Source: Aquirufa rosea
GTDB taxonomy: Bacteria > Bacteroidota > Bacteroidia > Cytophagales > Spirosomataceae
DNA: 64,000 nucleotides
Direction of reading: 5' to 3'
Assembly (NCBI RefSeq): GCF_004118285.1
Contig: NZ_SDHY01000004.1
Location: 62,001-126,000, forward strand
How positions within the stretch are numbered: position 1 is the stretch's first letter; every line of letters starts with the position of its first letter. Both the position numbers and the translations under genes were made by a program. Positions 9,003 to 17,278 of this stretch are shown piece by piece. The notes beneath the pieces are model-generated. The model did no database searches. It was given only the letters and a program-made list of their open reading frames with translations, and was not told where the DNA came from.

Positions 9003-9028
9003 AAAAAGCGGCCACAAAGACCGCTTTT
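9003..9028 (-). terminator. Terminator of the MBL/DUF2911 operon
   Basis: Eight-base arms (AAAAGCGG and CCGCTTTT on the plus strand) enclose a 9-base loop. Read on the minus strand the hairpin ends in a run of T, 20 bases after the DUF2911 stop. Confidence 0.85.
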
Positions 9029-9048
9029 ACCTGATTCAAGAAATGAAT

Positions 9049-9585
9049 TTATTTTACTGGAATTAATAGACTCTTATTTTCCCAGCCAAAAGCAATTCCT
9101 GAAGGAACAACCTTATATTCCAAGGCCTCTTTGAATTCAGAATTACCTGGCTTTACCGAAATAGTAAACACATCCTTTTCTGGGTTGCGAGTAGTTTCCC
9201 CTCCTCTTTTAATGCCCCATTGGCCCACTTCTGTATTAAAAATAACTTGCCAATCACCTTCTGTTGGCAACATGTAAATACTGTATTTACCTTTGGGAAG
9301 CATATTATCTCCTACTTTCACATCTGCGTCTGTCTCAATCATGGTGGCGGTATTAGCCCCTGCTCTCCAAACTTTTCCATAAGGAACTAGTTCTCCCCAA
9401 ATTTTTCTACCCTTAACGGATGGACTGCTGTACACAATGGAAACATTGGCTTTTCCAATCGTCCCCGTTGCGGTTACCTTAGGACTCTGTGGCGGACGAG
9501 GAGCGTCCTGCGCCATAGAAATTGTCGTGAAAGACAAAATACTTACTAGAATAAGTAATGGTTTGAATAATGGATTGATTTTCAT
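9049..9585 (-). CDS. DUF2911 domain protein, secreted
   Basis: A 178-residue protein with a signal peptide ending near residue 25 (SMAQ). It contains the recurring DUF2911 features: YSSPSVKGRKIWGELVPYG near residues 51-70, VWRAGANTATMIETDADV, and GKYSIYMLP. This family is abundant in Bacteroidota and has no established function. It starts 14 bases after the stop of the metallo-beta-lactamase-fold gene, and the hairpin at 9003 ends the pair, so the two are probably one transcript. Confidence 0.88.
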   Translation of the reverse strand: MKINPLFKPLLILVSILSFTTISMAQDAPRPPQSPKVTATGTIGKANVSIVYSSPSVKGRKIWGELVPYGKVWRAGANTATMIETDADVKVGDNMLPKGKYSIYMLPTEGDWQVIFNTEVGQWGIKRGGETTRNPEKDVFTISVKPGNSEFKEALEYKVVPSGIAFGWENKSLLIPVK

Positions 9586-9599
9586 AATGATATGTGTGT

Positions 9600-10526
9600 T
9601 TATTGTTTTGAACTCTTTTCAGTTAATTCCTCATAGGCCATTTGGAAATTGTTCTTTAAGAAGTCTCCATTCATCCCTTGAACTCCATTTACTGCCGTTA
9701 ACTTCATCACCTCCTCCTTTGTTTTACCACTTTTAATTTCAGATGAAACATGAATGATTAATTTTTCCAAATAATCCGTTAATGCCAACAAATCTTCCTT
9801 CTTACAAGTAAGCTCCGTTGGGTTAAAAGCATGCCCGTAGGTAAAAATGGTGTCCTTGTCGAATTGCTTCTGAATTTTGTCATTGACATGTATCCAATTG
9901 GCAATACTTGCCCCAGCACTTCGGTCAATGATCGGGTAGCGCTTATTACCGAATAAATCCCCCAAATGAACCACATTAGCATGTTCAAAATGAATGGCAA
10001 TATCTCCATTCGTATGGGCTGGACCAAAATAATACGCTTTAATACGTTCTTTACCTATTTTGGCAGTCCATGTATCTTGAAAAGTTTCTGTTGGATAAAA
10101 CTGCTTATCCTGTGTCTTGGCCTTTTCCGCTGCCGCTATCTGATTTTTCAAGGAATTTTCATGCGCCACGACACGCTTTACTAGCCCTTTAAATGAAATA
10201 TTCCCAGCGGTATGATCACCATGATGGTGCGTATTCATTAACAATTGAATTTTATCATCAGACTGCTTTTTCAAATCATCGATTAAATGTTGGGATTGTT
10301 CCGGAAACTGAGTATCAATCACGGCATATCCATCTTTACTTTTCAGTACGGCAATGGTGCCTCCTCGTTCACTAAACAGTGAAATCCCTCCTCTCAATTC
10401 CTTCCAGGTAAATGCTGGCCCCTGCAACAAACTTGATTGAGCCAATAGAGAATCTTTAGTTCCCCAAAGCAAAGATAGTAGCAAGGTATTAGCGGAGCCT
10501 TGAATAAATTGTCGACGTTTTAACAT
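9600..10526 (-). CDS. Exported metallo-beta-lactamase-fold hydrolase
   Basis: A 308-residue protein with a Tat-like N-terminus (KRRQFIQGS followed by a hydrophobic stretch ending about LLAQ). The zinc-binding HxHxDH motif is complete at residues 100-105 (HHHGDH), with further metal ligands likely in PAHTNGD and GHAFNP. The architecture fits the large MBL hydrolase superfamily; whether it opens beta-lactams, lactones or other esters cannot be read from the sequence. It is the first gene of a two-gene operon with DUF2911. Confidence 0.85.
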   Translation of the reverse strand: MLKRRQFIQGSANTLLLSLLWGTKDSLLAQSSLLQGPAFTWKELRGGISLFSERGGTIAVLKSKDGYAVIDTQFPEQSQHLIDDLKKQSDDKIQLLMNTHHHGDHTAGNISFKGLVKRVVAHENSLKNQIAAAEKAKTQDKQFYPTETFQDTWTAKIGKERIKAYYFGPAHTNGDIAIHFEHANVVHLGDLFGNKRYPIIDRSAGASIANWIHVNDKIQKQFDKDTIFTYGHAFNPTELTCKKEDLLALTDYLEKLIIHVSSEIKSGKTKEEVMKLTAVNGVQGMNGDFLKNNFQMAYEELTEKSSKQ

Positions 10527-10641
10527 GTGTATAAGAGTATAGTAGATTAAAAATCAAATGTAAATTCCTCTTTCAAATAGCGCTAAAAATTGAGACCAAT
10601 ACCCCTTGTAATCTTATCAAAAGAGAAATTATGGTCTATTT

Positions 10642-11229
10642 TTATTTGTCAGCTTGTTGATTCAAGGTATTCTCAATCCTTGAATCGGGCATTATCCATA
10701 AAACTGCAATGCCGTAAAAAATGATTAAACTGACAATTGGATAAAAAAAGGCTAAAATTATTCCTGAAAAATACCCGGTGGTAGATATCCTTTCCTTCCA
10801 TCGGTCTGCCAAGGCTTGACCAATATTGGATTCCTTTCCTTCGTGTTTCACCGCCATTTTCTCCAACAATAAAAAGGCCAAAGCACACATAAAAAGTACA
10901 AATCCATACATGGCCACCGTATTTTCGGCGAAGTGGTTTTCTCCCATCCATGCGGTTACAAACGGAAGTAGTGATAACCAAAAAAGTAAGCATAAGTTGG
11001 CTAAAAGGACTTTCCCATTTACTTTTTCAATGGCCTGAAATAAATGATGGTGATTATTCCAATAAATGCCCACATAAATGAAGCTGAATAAATAGGAGAG
11101 AAACTTAGGAATCAAAGGCTCTAAAGCCTGGAAGCTTGCTCCGTGGGGTACTTTTAACTCCAATACCATAATAGTGATGATGATAGCCAATACGCCATCA
11201 CTGAAAGCTTCTAATCGATTGGTAGTCAC
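10642..11229 (-). CDS. TMEM175/DUF1211 family membrane protein, putative potassium channel
   Basis: A 195-residue membrane protein opening with the family signature RLEAFSDGVLAIIITIMVLE, in which F9-S10-D11 form the FSD motif of TMEM175 proteins. Further hydrophobic segments run to about residue 180, consistent with a single six-helix repeat as in bacterial members, which form tetrameric cation channels. The start is a GTG at 11229; the protein then starts exactly where relatives do and no in-frame ATG lies upstream. It is 41 bases downstream of the EamA permease and could share its transcript. Confidence 0.87.
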   Translation of the reverse strand: MTTNRLEAFSDGVLAIIITIMVLELKVPHGASFQALEPLIPKFLSYLFSFIYVGIYWNNHHHLFQAIEKVNGKVLLANLCLLFWLSLLPFVTAWMGENHFAENTVAMYGFVLFMCALAFLLLEKMAVKHEGKESNIGQALADRWKERISTTGYFSGIILAFFYPIVSLIIFYGIAVLWIMPDSRIENTLNQQADK

Positions 11230-11270
11230 AGGAATATTTTTTTGAAAAGGTATAAAAAATCAACTGATTT

Positions 11271-12140
11271 CTATGCATTGGAACTTTGTTTTTTACCTAC
11301 ATATAAACCCAGCATCACCATTAAGGTCCCCACAATGGTAAAGATAGATATGGGTTCCGCACTGAAGAAATAAGCAAATAGGTATCCAAAGACAGGACAT
11401 AGGAATATCCACATGGAGGCGGCGATGGGGTCCTTATCAATCATATAGAACCAGAGTCTAATGGCTAAAATGGAAACTGGAAATATTAACCAAGCGGCAG
11501 AAAGGAAAAATCGTAAATCGAAATTAGCCTGATCAAAATCCGCGAAATACAAGGTAAAAGGCAGTAAAAATATCCCTCCTAGGAAAACTTGCCAGCCATT
11601 AATGACTAGGGCATTTAAGGACCAGGAAGTTTGAACATAATAGACCGTGGCCAAAGAAACGGTCATGATTCCAGCAATTAAAATAAGTAAACCCTTCCCA
11701 ACTTCCCCCTCTAGATGTACTTGGGGAAAGGAGGCAATGAGGATGCCTGTTAAACCCAACATTAAACTTATCAAATCTTTACTGCTGGGTTTCTTCTGAA
11801 GAAATAAAGCAGAAAAAAGGGTTATGAATAAAGGATTTGTAGCCGTGGCTAAACTTCCAATTCCGGGACTAATATATTTAATGGCCAATACAAATGCGCC
11901 CAAATATAAAGTGGAATTTAAGAGACCAAATAAAGCCAATTGTTTGATTTCCTTTCCATTAGGGACAAGTCGATTTTTGAATGAAAAAAGGTAGGAGAAG
12001 AGTAGTAAACTAATACCTGCTACGATGAGTCGAAAGTTCGCGAGTATAAAAGGATGAACAGATTGTATGCCTAATTTAGTCGCAACAGCGGCGGAAGACC
12101 ATAAAATAGAAAACAAAATGCCCGCCAACAGGTTTTTCAT
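11271..12140 (-). CDS. EamA/DMT family permease
   Basis: A 289-residue inner-membrane protein with about ten hydrophobic helices arranged as two EamA repeats. The first repeat has SSAAVATKLGIQSVHPF and a loop before FLQKKPSSKD; the second begins about residue 150. DMT permeases of this size move amino acids, nucleobases or metabolites, often outward. The substrate is unknown and no neighbour indicates it. It lies upstream of the TMEM175-like gene on the same strand. Confidence 0.87.
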   Translation of the reverse strand: MKNLLAGILFSILWSSAAVATKLGIQSVHPFILANFRLIVAGISLLLFSYLFSFKNRLVPNGKEIKQLALFGLLNSTLYLGAFVLAIKYISPGIGSLATATNPLFITLFSALFLQKKPSSKDLISLMLGLTGILIASFPQVHLEGEVGKGLLILIAGIMTVSLATVYYVQTSWSLNALVINGWQVFLGGIFLLPFTLYFADFDQANFDLRFFLSAAWLIFPVSILAIRLWFYMIDKDPIAASMWIFLCPVFGYLFAYFFSAEPISIFTIVGTLMVMLGLYVGKKQSSNA

Positions 12141-12285
12141 ATATTAATCACTCGATAAATCTAACTCATACCTATTTATCATAGAATCTGGTTAGGAAGC
12201 AAGAACGAATTTAAATTGAATACTTCGGAAATTAACGAAAGCATTATTCTTTTAAAATAAACTATTTAAAATCATATTTTGGGAT

Positions 12286-12293
12286 TAATTTTG
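12286..12293 (+). promoter_or_regulatory. Candidate -7 box for the Bcr/CflA pump
   Basis: TAATTTTG matches TAnnTTTG exactly and lies 29 bases before the ATG at 12323, in the 182-base divergent gap from the EamA gene. Confidence 0.45.
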
Positions 12294-12322
12294 CGTCCCT
12301 TTACACACACATACCCAACCAC

Positions 12323-13552
12323 ATGTCAAAGCAGGCAAACCGGACTAAAATTATTTTAATTCTCGGAATTTTATCAGCCATCGGTCCCCTGTCGATTGAT
12401 ATGTACCTTCCTGCCTTTAAAAATATGGCAGCAGCTCTGCATTGTACGCAAGAGCAAATGGGTTACACTTTATCCAGCTTCTTTTTGGGAATTTGTTTGG
12501 GGCAATTGGTCAATGGCCCTGTGTTGGACCATTTTGGAAGAAAAAATGTCTTGTACGTGGGCTTAAGTATTTATGTGGTTAGCTCCTTTGGTTCTGCGTT
12601 CTCATATACGGTAGAACAATTAATCGCTTGGCGATTCTTTCAAGCCATTGGAGGAAGTATAGGCATGGTAGCGCCCAATGCAATCATTCGAGAAACCTTT
12701 AAAGAATCGGAAAGGCCCAAAATTCTTTCCTTGATGATCCTTATTTTAGGGGTTTCTCCCATTTTAGCTCCTTCCTTGGGAAGCTTACTTTTAACCATCA
12801 CCCATTGGAATATCATCTTTATCCTGTTGGGAATTATCACCTTACTCATCATATTTTTAATTCGAAGCTGGCTTCCTGAAAAAATTAATAAGCATCCGAG
12901 AGGACCATTTAAATTGGATACTATTTTGACCTCCTATCGGTCCCTTTTTGCAGAAAAGCAATTTTTAACCTTTGCCACCGCAGGGGCCATCGGTTCGGGT
13001 TGTATTTTTACCTTTGTTTCAGGGGCACCACTGACGTTCTTGAATTTTTATCATGCGGACGAAAAGCAGTTTGGTTGGATATTTGCCATGGTCGCTTCAG
13101 GCATCATCGGGGCAAGTCAATTCAACCATTGGGTGTTAAAACGCTTCACAAGCCAACAGGTTCTTTCATTCATATTACCCCTACAATTATTGCTGGGAAT
13201 TTTACTTGCCACTCTCTCCAAGTTTGGTATAATTAATATTCAAATGAATATTTTCCTCCTATTCTGCATTTTAGCTTGCCAGGGATTGTTATTTCCCAAC
13301 ATTATCAGCATGGCCTTACAGCCATTTCATGAAGGGGCAGGGGCAGCCTCTGCCATGATGGGGGCATTGCAAATGGCCTGGGGATCCATTTGTGCTACCC
13401 TATTAGGTTTGTTGTTTGATGGCACTCCATTTACCATGGCCATTATCATGGTGTTTTGTGCCACTATAGCCAATGTAGTCTTATTTATAATTGGGAAAAA
13501 GTATTTGACTGGTCGCTCGGAAGAATTTATAGAGAACCTTTCAATAGAGTAA
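12323..13552 (+). CDS. Bcr/CflA family multidrug MFS transporter
   Basis: A 409-residue major facilitator with twelve hydrophobic helices. Diagnostic segments are GPLSIDMYLPAF (residues 22-33), QLVNGPVLDHFGRKNVLYVGL, which is the MFS A-motif region, and AWRFFQAIGGSIGMVAPNAI. Bcr/CflA proteins are proton-coupled exporters of drugs such as bicyclomycin and chloramphenicol or of natural metabolites. The last 26 bases overlap the end of the convergent TetR gene. Control by that regulator is possible but the pump has its own -7 box. Confidence 0.9.
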   Translation: MSKQANRTKIILILGILSAIGPLSIDMYLPAFKNMAAALHCTQEQMGYTLSSFFLGICLGQLVNGPVLDHFGRKNVLYVGLSIYVVSSFGSAFSYTVEQLIAWRFFQAIGGSIGMVAPNAIIRETFKESERPKILSLMILILGVSPILAPSLGSLLLTITHWNIIFILLGIITLLIIFLIRSWLPEKINKHPRGPFKLDTILTSYRSLFAEKQFLTFATAGAIGSGCIFTFVSGAPLTFLNFYHADEKQFGWIFAMVASGIIGASQFNHWVLKRFTSQQVLSFILPLQLLLGILLATLSKFGIINIQMNIFLLFCILACQGLLFPNIISMALQPFHEGAGAASAMMGALQMAWGSICATLLGLLFDGTPFTMAIIMVFCATIANVVLFIIGKKYLTGRSEEFIENLSIE

Positions 13553-14207
13553 AGAGTAGATCTTTCAAATATTTTTCTACAAATACTTGTTTGTTTTCAG
13601 TACCACAATCCGTCAATTTGGGTAGATACATACTGAAGAATAATTGTGAATGAGAGGTTTCAATCAAGGTACTGCTGAGAGAATGAGGAAATAAATAGGA
13701 AGGATCATAAGCCTGAATCAAACGGGAAATCCGTTCACAGAGATCTTTATAAGGCTTAAAAACTTCATGCTGATTAATTTCTTTCACTTCTTTCACTAAA
13801 TAAACCTTACTACTTTCAGCGATGACTATTTGGTGTAAATAATTTTTATTGTAGTCTGTTTGCCCCGCACTTTCGGGAAGGTCTCGAGTTAATAATTCCA
13901 CCAGCTTTTCCAATTTGGACCTGGAATCTGTGACAGGCTCTAATTGAAATACCACTAAGTATTCCATATATGACCAGTACCAATTTAAAATATAAAGTAA
14001 CAAGCGATGTTTATTCTCAAAATATCGGTAAATCGTAGCCTCTGTCGTATTCATAACAGAAGCTAATTTTTTAAATGTAAAATGCTCAAAACCCAATTCA
14101 AAGATTAAATCAATGGCATGTTTCACCATCTGCTTGCCCAATTCTGAACTTTCTGGATCGCGCAAATAGATTTTACTATTGACTCTAAAACTCAATGAAT
14201 AATCCAT
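13527..14207 (-). CDS. TetR/AcrR family transcriptional regulator
   Basis: A 226-residue regulator. The N-terminal helix-turn-helix spans about residues 25-70, with AIDLIFELGFEHFTFKKLA and TTEATIYRYFENKHRLLLYI, typical of TetR repressors; the remainder is a helical ligand domain. It is divergent from the ABC-HlyD-TolC operon across a 127-base gap carrying a 17-base dyad and promoter boxes on both strands, so it most likely represses that operon and itself. Its 3' end overlaps the convergent MFS gene by 26 bases. The effector is unknown. Confidence 0.9.
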   Translation of the reverse strand: MDYSLSFRVNSKIYLRDPESSELGKQMVKHAIDLIFELGFEHFTFKKLASVMNTTEATIYRYFENKHRLLLYILNWYWSYMEYLVVFQLEPVTDSRSKLEKLVELLTRDLPESAGQTDYNKNYLHQIVIAESSKVYLVKEVKEINQHEVFKPYKDLCERISRLIQAYDPSYLFPHSLSSTLIETSHSQLFFSMYLPKLTDCGTENKQVFVEKYLKDLLFTLLKGSL

Positions 14208-14225
14208 ATCTGAAAAAAAATTTCA

Positions 14226-14233
14226 CAAACATA
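14226..14233 (-). promoter_or_regulatory. Candidate -7 box for the TetR gene
   Basis: On the minus strand the sequence reads TATGTTTG, an exact TAnnTTTG match, 18 bases before the TetR ATG at 14207. The spacing is what is usual in Bacteroidota. Confidence 0.55.
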
Positions 14234-14276
14234 AAATATATAAAGACTATCACAAAATATTTTTTTATTTTATTCG

Positions 14277-14293
14277 TAATAGCAATACTATTA
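14277..14293. promoter_or_regulatory. 17-base dyad, candidate TetR operator
   Basis: TAATAG and CTATTA form a perfect inverted repeat around CAATA. It lies between the divergent TetR and ABC promoters and ends 14 bases before the ABC -7 box, where bound repressor would block polymerase. Confidence 0.5.
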
Positions 14294-14307
14294 TTTAAAA
14301 AAGTGTT

Positions 14308-14315
14308 TATTTTTG
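14308..14315 (+). promoter_or_regulatory. Candidate -7 box for the ABC export operon
   Basis: TATTTTTG matches TAnnTTTG and lies 19 bases before the ATG at 14335. Confidence 0.5.
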
Positions 14316-14334
14316 CTCCCGAAATATAAATTAT

Positions 14335-15963
14335 ATGTCAAAAAAGAACCCTATTGACCGAATAGTTAAGCTACTGGCAGATCACAAAAAAGAGGTTACC
14401 TCCATCTATTTGTTTTCTATCGTGAGTGGATTAGTCAATTTAAGTCTCCCCTTGGGCGTTCAATCCATCATTGGTTTTGTCTTGGGTGCCACCATGGTCA
14501 CTTCCATCTACATATTGATTTTTTTCATTGTGTTGGGAGTGTTTCTAGTAGGGCTACTCCAAATCAACCAAATGAAAATTATCGAGGCTATTCAGCAACG
14601 GATATTCACTCAATACTCTTATGATTTCGCCGTCAAAATCCCCAAAATGGATTTAATGAAAAATGATAAGTATTTCATCCCTGAGAAAGTATCTCGTTTT
14701 TTCGACATCGTCAACATCCAAAAAGGATTTGCCAAATTACTTTTAGACATCCCGATTGCGAGTGTACAAATCATCTTTGGAGCGATTTTATTATCCTTAT
14801 ATCACCCATTTTTTATCGTTTTTAGTTTAGTTCTTTTATTGATGCTTGGTTTCATATTATATGTCACCAGTGAGGTAGGTATCCAAACGAGTATCGAAGA
14901 GTCCAACCACAAATACAGTGTGGCTAGCTTTTTTAGTGAAATAGGTAGAACCTTAAAATCCTTCAAATTCAGTCAGGGTTTTTCCTTGAATATCAAGAAG
15001 ACGGATGTCAATGTAAGCAAGTATCTATTAGCTAGAACCAAGCATTTCCATGTATTGCTATTTCAGTACAAAACCTTAGTCACTTTCAAGGTGGTGTTGA
15101 CAATCATCATGCTTTCCTTGGGTTCCTACCTTTTGCTAAACCAACAATTGAACTTGGGAGAATTCATTGCTGCCGAAATTGTTATATTAATGGTCATTGG
15201 GGCGGTGGAGAAATTGATCACCAGCTTGGATAGTGCTTATGATGTCATTACTGGATTAGAAAAATTAGCCAGTGTCACAGAAAGTCCCATGGAGTCTTCG
15301 GGGCAGTTGGAGCTTCATTCCAATAAGGGTTTGGAAATTGAACTCAAGCAATTGAGTTTTCAATTTGAACCTGAAAACAAAATATTTGATCACTTTTCGG
15401 TGCACATCAAACCAGGAGAAAAAGTTGCTGTGCTAGGTCAAGAAGGTGCTGGTAAATCCATGTTACTCCGCTTACTTACCGGAAATTATCAAAATTTCAA
15501 GGGGTCCATTTTAATCAATCACATACCTGTCCAAAACTACAATCTGCTAAGCTTAAGGAAACAAACGGGCGTGCTTTTGCATGGCCAAGAGATTTTCGGT
15601 GGAACGGTTTGGGAAAACATTAGCCTGGGCCAAGAAGAGGTAAGTCCTGAACTCATCATTGAAACCGCCAAGCGATTAGGTTTCGAACATTTCATCGCGC
15701 ATTTTCCGAAGGGTTTTGATCATGTCATTGAGCCAATTGGTAAAAAGACCCCTCAAACCATCATCAAAAAGATATTGTTGCTAAGAGCCCTATGCGGAAG
15801 TAAAAACTTATTGTTGTTAGAAGAGCCTTGGAATGGATTAGACCAAGCCAGCGCAGAAAAACTTAAATCCTATTTATTAAGTCCTGCGAATCAAGCCACC
15901 ACGATCATTGTTTCCAATGACCCAGTCTTTGTAAGCGCCGCGGATCAACAAATCAACCTGTAA
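14335..15963 (+). CDS. ABC transporter with fused membrane and ATPase domains, ATPase motifs degenerate
   Basis: A 542-residue half transporter: a six-helix type I exporter domain (about residues 20-310) followed by an ATPase domain. Walker A is intact (GQEGAGKS, 368-375). Other motifs depart from consensus: the Q-loop glutamine position is His416, the LSGGQ signature is replaced by TPQTI (472-476), Walker B reads LLLLEEP with the usual aspartate as Glu496 though the catalytic Glu497 remains, and the H-loop histidine is Asn528. No C39 peptidase domain is present. The downstream HlyD and TolC genes are intact, so the operon is probably functional with an unusual or partner-dependent ATPase. 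The substrate is unknown. Confidence 0.87.
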   Translation: MSKKNPIDRIVKLLADHKKEVTSIYLFSIVSGLVNLSLPLGVQSIIGFVLGATMVTSIYILIFFIVLGVFLVGLLQINQMKIIEAIQQRIFTQYSYDFAVKIPKMDLMKNDKYFIPEKVSRFFDIVNIQKGFAKLLLDIPIASVQIIFGAILLSLYHPFFIVFSLVLLLMLGFILYVTSEVGIQTSIEESNHKYSVASFFSEIGRTLKSFKFSQGFSLNIKKTDVNVSKYLLARTKHFHVLLFQYKTLVTFKVVLTIIMLSLGSYLLLNQQLNLGEFIAAEIVILMVIGAVEKLITSLDSAYDVITGLEKLASVTESPMESSGQLELHSNKGLEIELKQLSFQFEPENKIFDHFSVHIKPGEKVAVLGQEGAGKSMLLRLLTGNYQNFKGSILINHIPVQNYNLLSLRKQTGVLLHGQEIFGGTVWENISLGQEEVSPELIIETAKRLGFEHFIAHFPKGFDHVIEPIGKKTPQTIIKKILLLRALCGSKNLLLLEEPWNGLDQASAEKLKSYLLSPANQATTIIVSNDPVFVSAADQQINL

Positions 15964-15964
15964 T

Positions 15965-17278
15965 ATGGAAAACTTCAAGTCATTTAATCTTATATACAAA
16001 CAAGGGAAAAGCACCGAAATCCGATTTTGGTTTATAGGTCTCTTGATTTTAAGCATTGCCATCATCTTTTTACCCTGGACACAAAACATTCAAACCAAGG
16101 GGAATATCACTAGCTTATACCAAGAACAAAAACCTCAAAAAATTTATAGTCCGATTGCCGGTAAAATCAGTTATTGGAGAGTAAAAGAGGGAGATGTAGT
16201 GAATCAAGGCGATACCTTGGTAAAAATTACGGAGATTAAAGAAGATTACCTTGACCCCAATTTAATAGCCAGAACTCAGGACCAATTAAATGCCAAAAAA
16301 GGTTCTTTGGAATATTATATTCAGAAAGTACAAGCCACGGATGCCCAAATAGCCAACTTAAGGCAGTCTAAAAGCTTGAAAAAAAGTCAATTGGAAAATA
16401 AACTTAGGCAGTTAGATCAAAAGATTACAGCGGAGAAGGCGGAATTTACGGCAGCAAGTAATGAACAAAATTTGGCCAAAGACCAGTTGGATCGCTACCA
16501 GCAGATGTACAAGGAAGGTCTTATTTCTCAAACCCAATTTCAACAGCGAAATGTGACAGCTCAAAACGCTATAGCTAAAAAAATCGCAGCTGAAAACAAG
16601 GTAAATCAAACGGTCCAAGAGATTAGTAATACGCAGATTGAACTAAAAAGTGTAGATCAAGAATACGAAGAGAAAATCAACAAGGCGAATAGTGAACGTT
16701 TACAAAGTTTAGGACAAATTGAAACGAATAAAGGAGAAGTAGCCAAACTAAGCAATCAGGTTACTAATTATTCCATCAGGAATGGGATGTATTATATCCT
16801 GGCACCTCAATCAGGTCAAGTCATCCAATCAAAAAAAGCGGGTATTGGGGAAATCATCAAAGATGGAGAGGAACTACTCACAATCGTTCCGCAAAGTCCC
16901 AATTATGCCGTAGAAGTCTTTGTTAGACCAGTAGACCTTCCACTGATTGCGCCTGGACAATCCATCCGATTTATCTTTGATGGATTCCCGGCCATCGTAT
17001 TTGCTGGCGGATGGCCAGAACAAAGTTATGGAACGTTTTCGGGAAAGATTTTGGTGGTTGAAAATGCGATTAATCCCAACGGTTTATTTCGTGTGATTGT
17101 ACAGGAAGATGCTCGGTATAAAAAATGGCCGAAACAGATCAAAATTGGTGCTGGTGTTAAAGGTATCATCTTGTTAAATGATGTTCCGCTTTGGTATGAA
17201 TTATGGAGAAATATCAACGGATTCCCACCTGATTTTTACCAAGCCAAAAACGACAAAAATGCTGCATATGAAAAGTAG
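15965..17278 (+). CDS. HlyD family periplasmic adaptor (membrane fusion protein)
   Basis: A 437-residue adaptor that links the inner-membrane ABC protein to an outer-membrane channel. One transmembrane helix lies near residues 20-40 (WFIGLLILSIAIIFL), followed by the first lipoyl half (YSPIAGKISYWRVKEGDVVNQGD), a long charged coiled coil from about 95 to 255, the second lipoyl half (LAPQSGQVIQSKKAGIGEI) and a beta-barrel domain. This is the full layout of type I export adaptors. It starts one base after the ABC stop and its end overlaps the TolC start by 11 bases, so all three are translated from one message. Confidence 0.9.
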   Translation: MENFKSFNLIYKQGKSTEIRFWFIGLLILSIAIIFLPWTQNIQTKGNITSLYQEQKPQKIYSPIAGKISYWRVKEGDVVNQGDTLVKITEIKEDYLDPNLIARTQDQLNAKKGSLEYYIQKVQATDAQIANLRQSKSLKKSQLENKLRQLDQKITAEKAEFTAASNEQNLAKDQLDRYQQMYKEGLISQTQFQQRNVTAQNAIAKKIAAENKVNQTVQEISNTQIELKSVDQEYEEKINKANSERLQSLGQIETNKGEVAKLSNQVTNYSIRNGMYYILAPQSGQVIQSKKAGIGEIIKDGEELLTIVPQSPNYAVEVFVRPVDLPLIAPGQSIRFIFDGFPAIVFAGGWPEQSYGTFSGKILVVENAINPNGLFRVIVQEDARYKKWPKQIKIGAGVKGIILLNDVPLWYELWRNINGFPPDFYQAKNDKNAAYEK

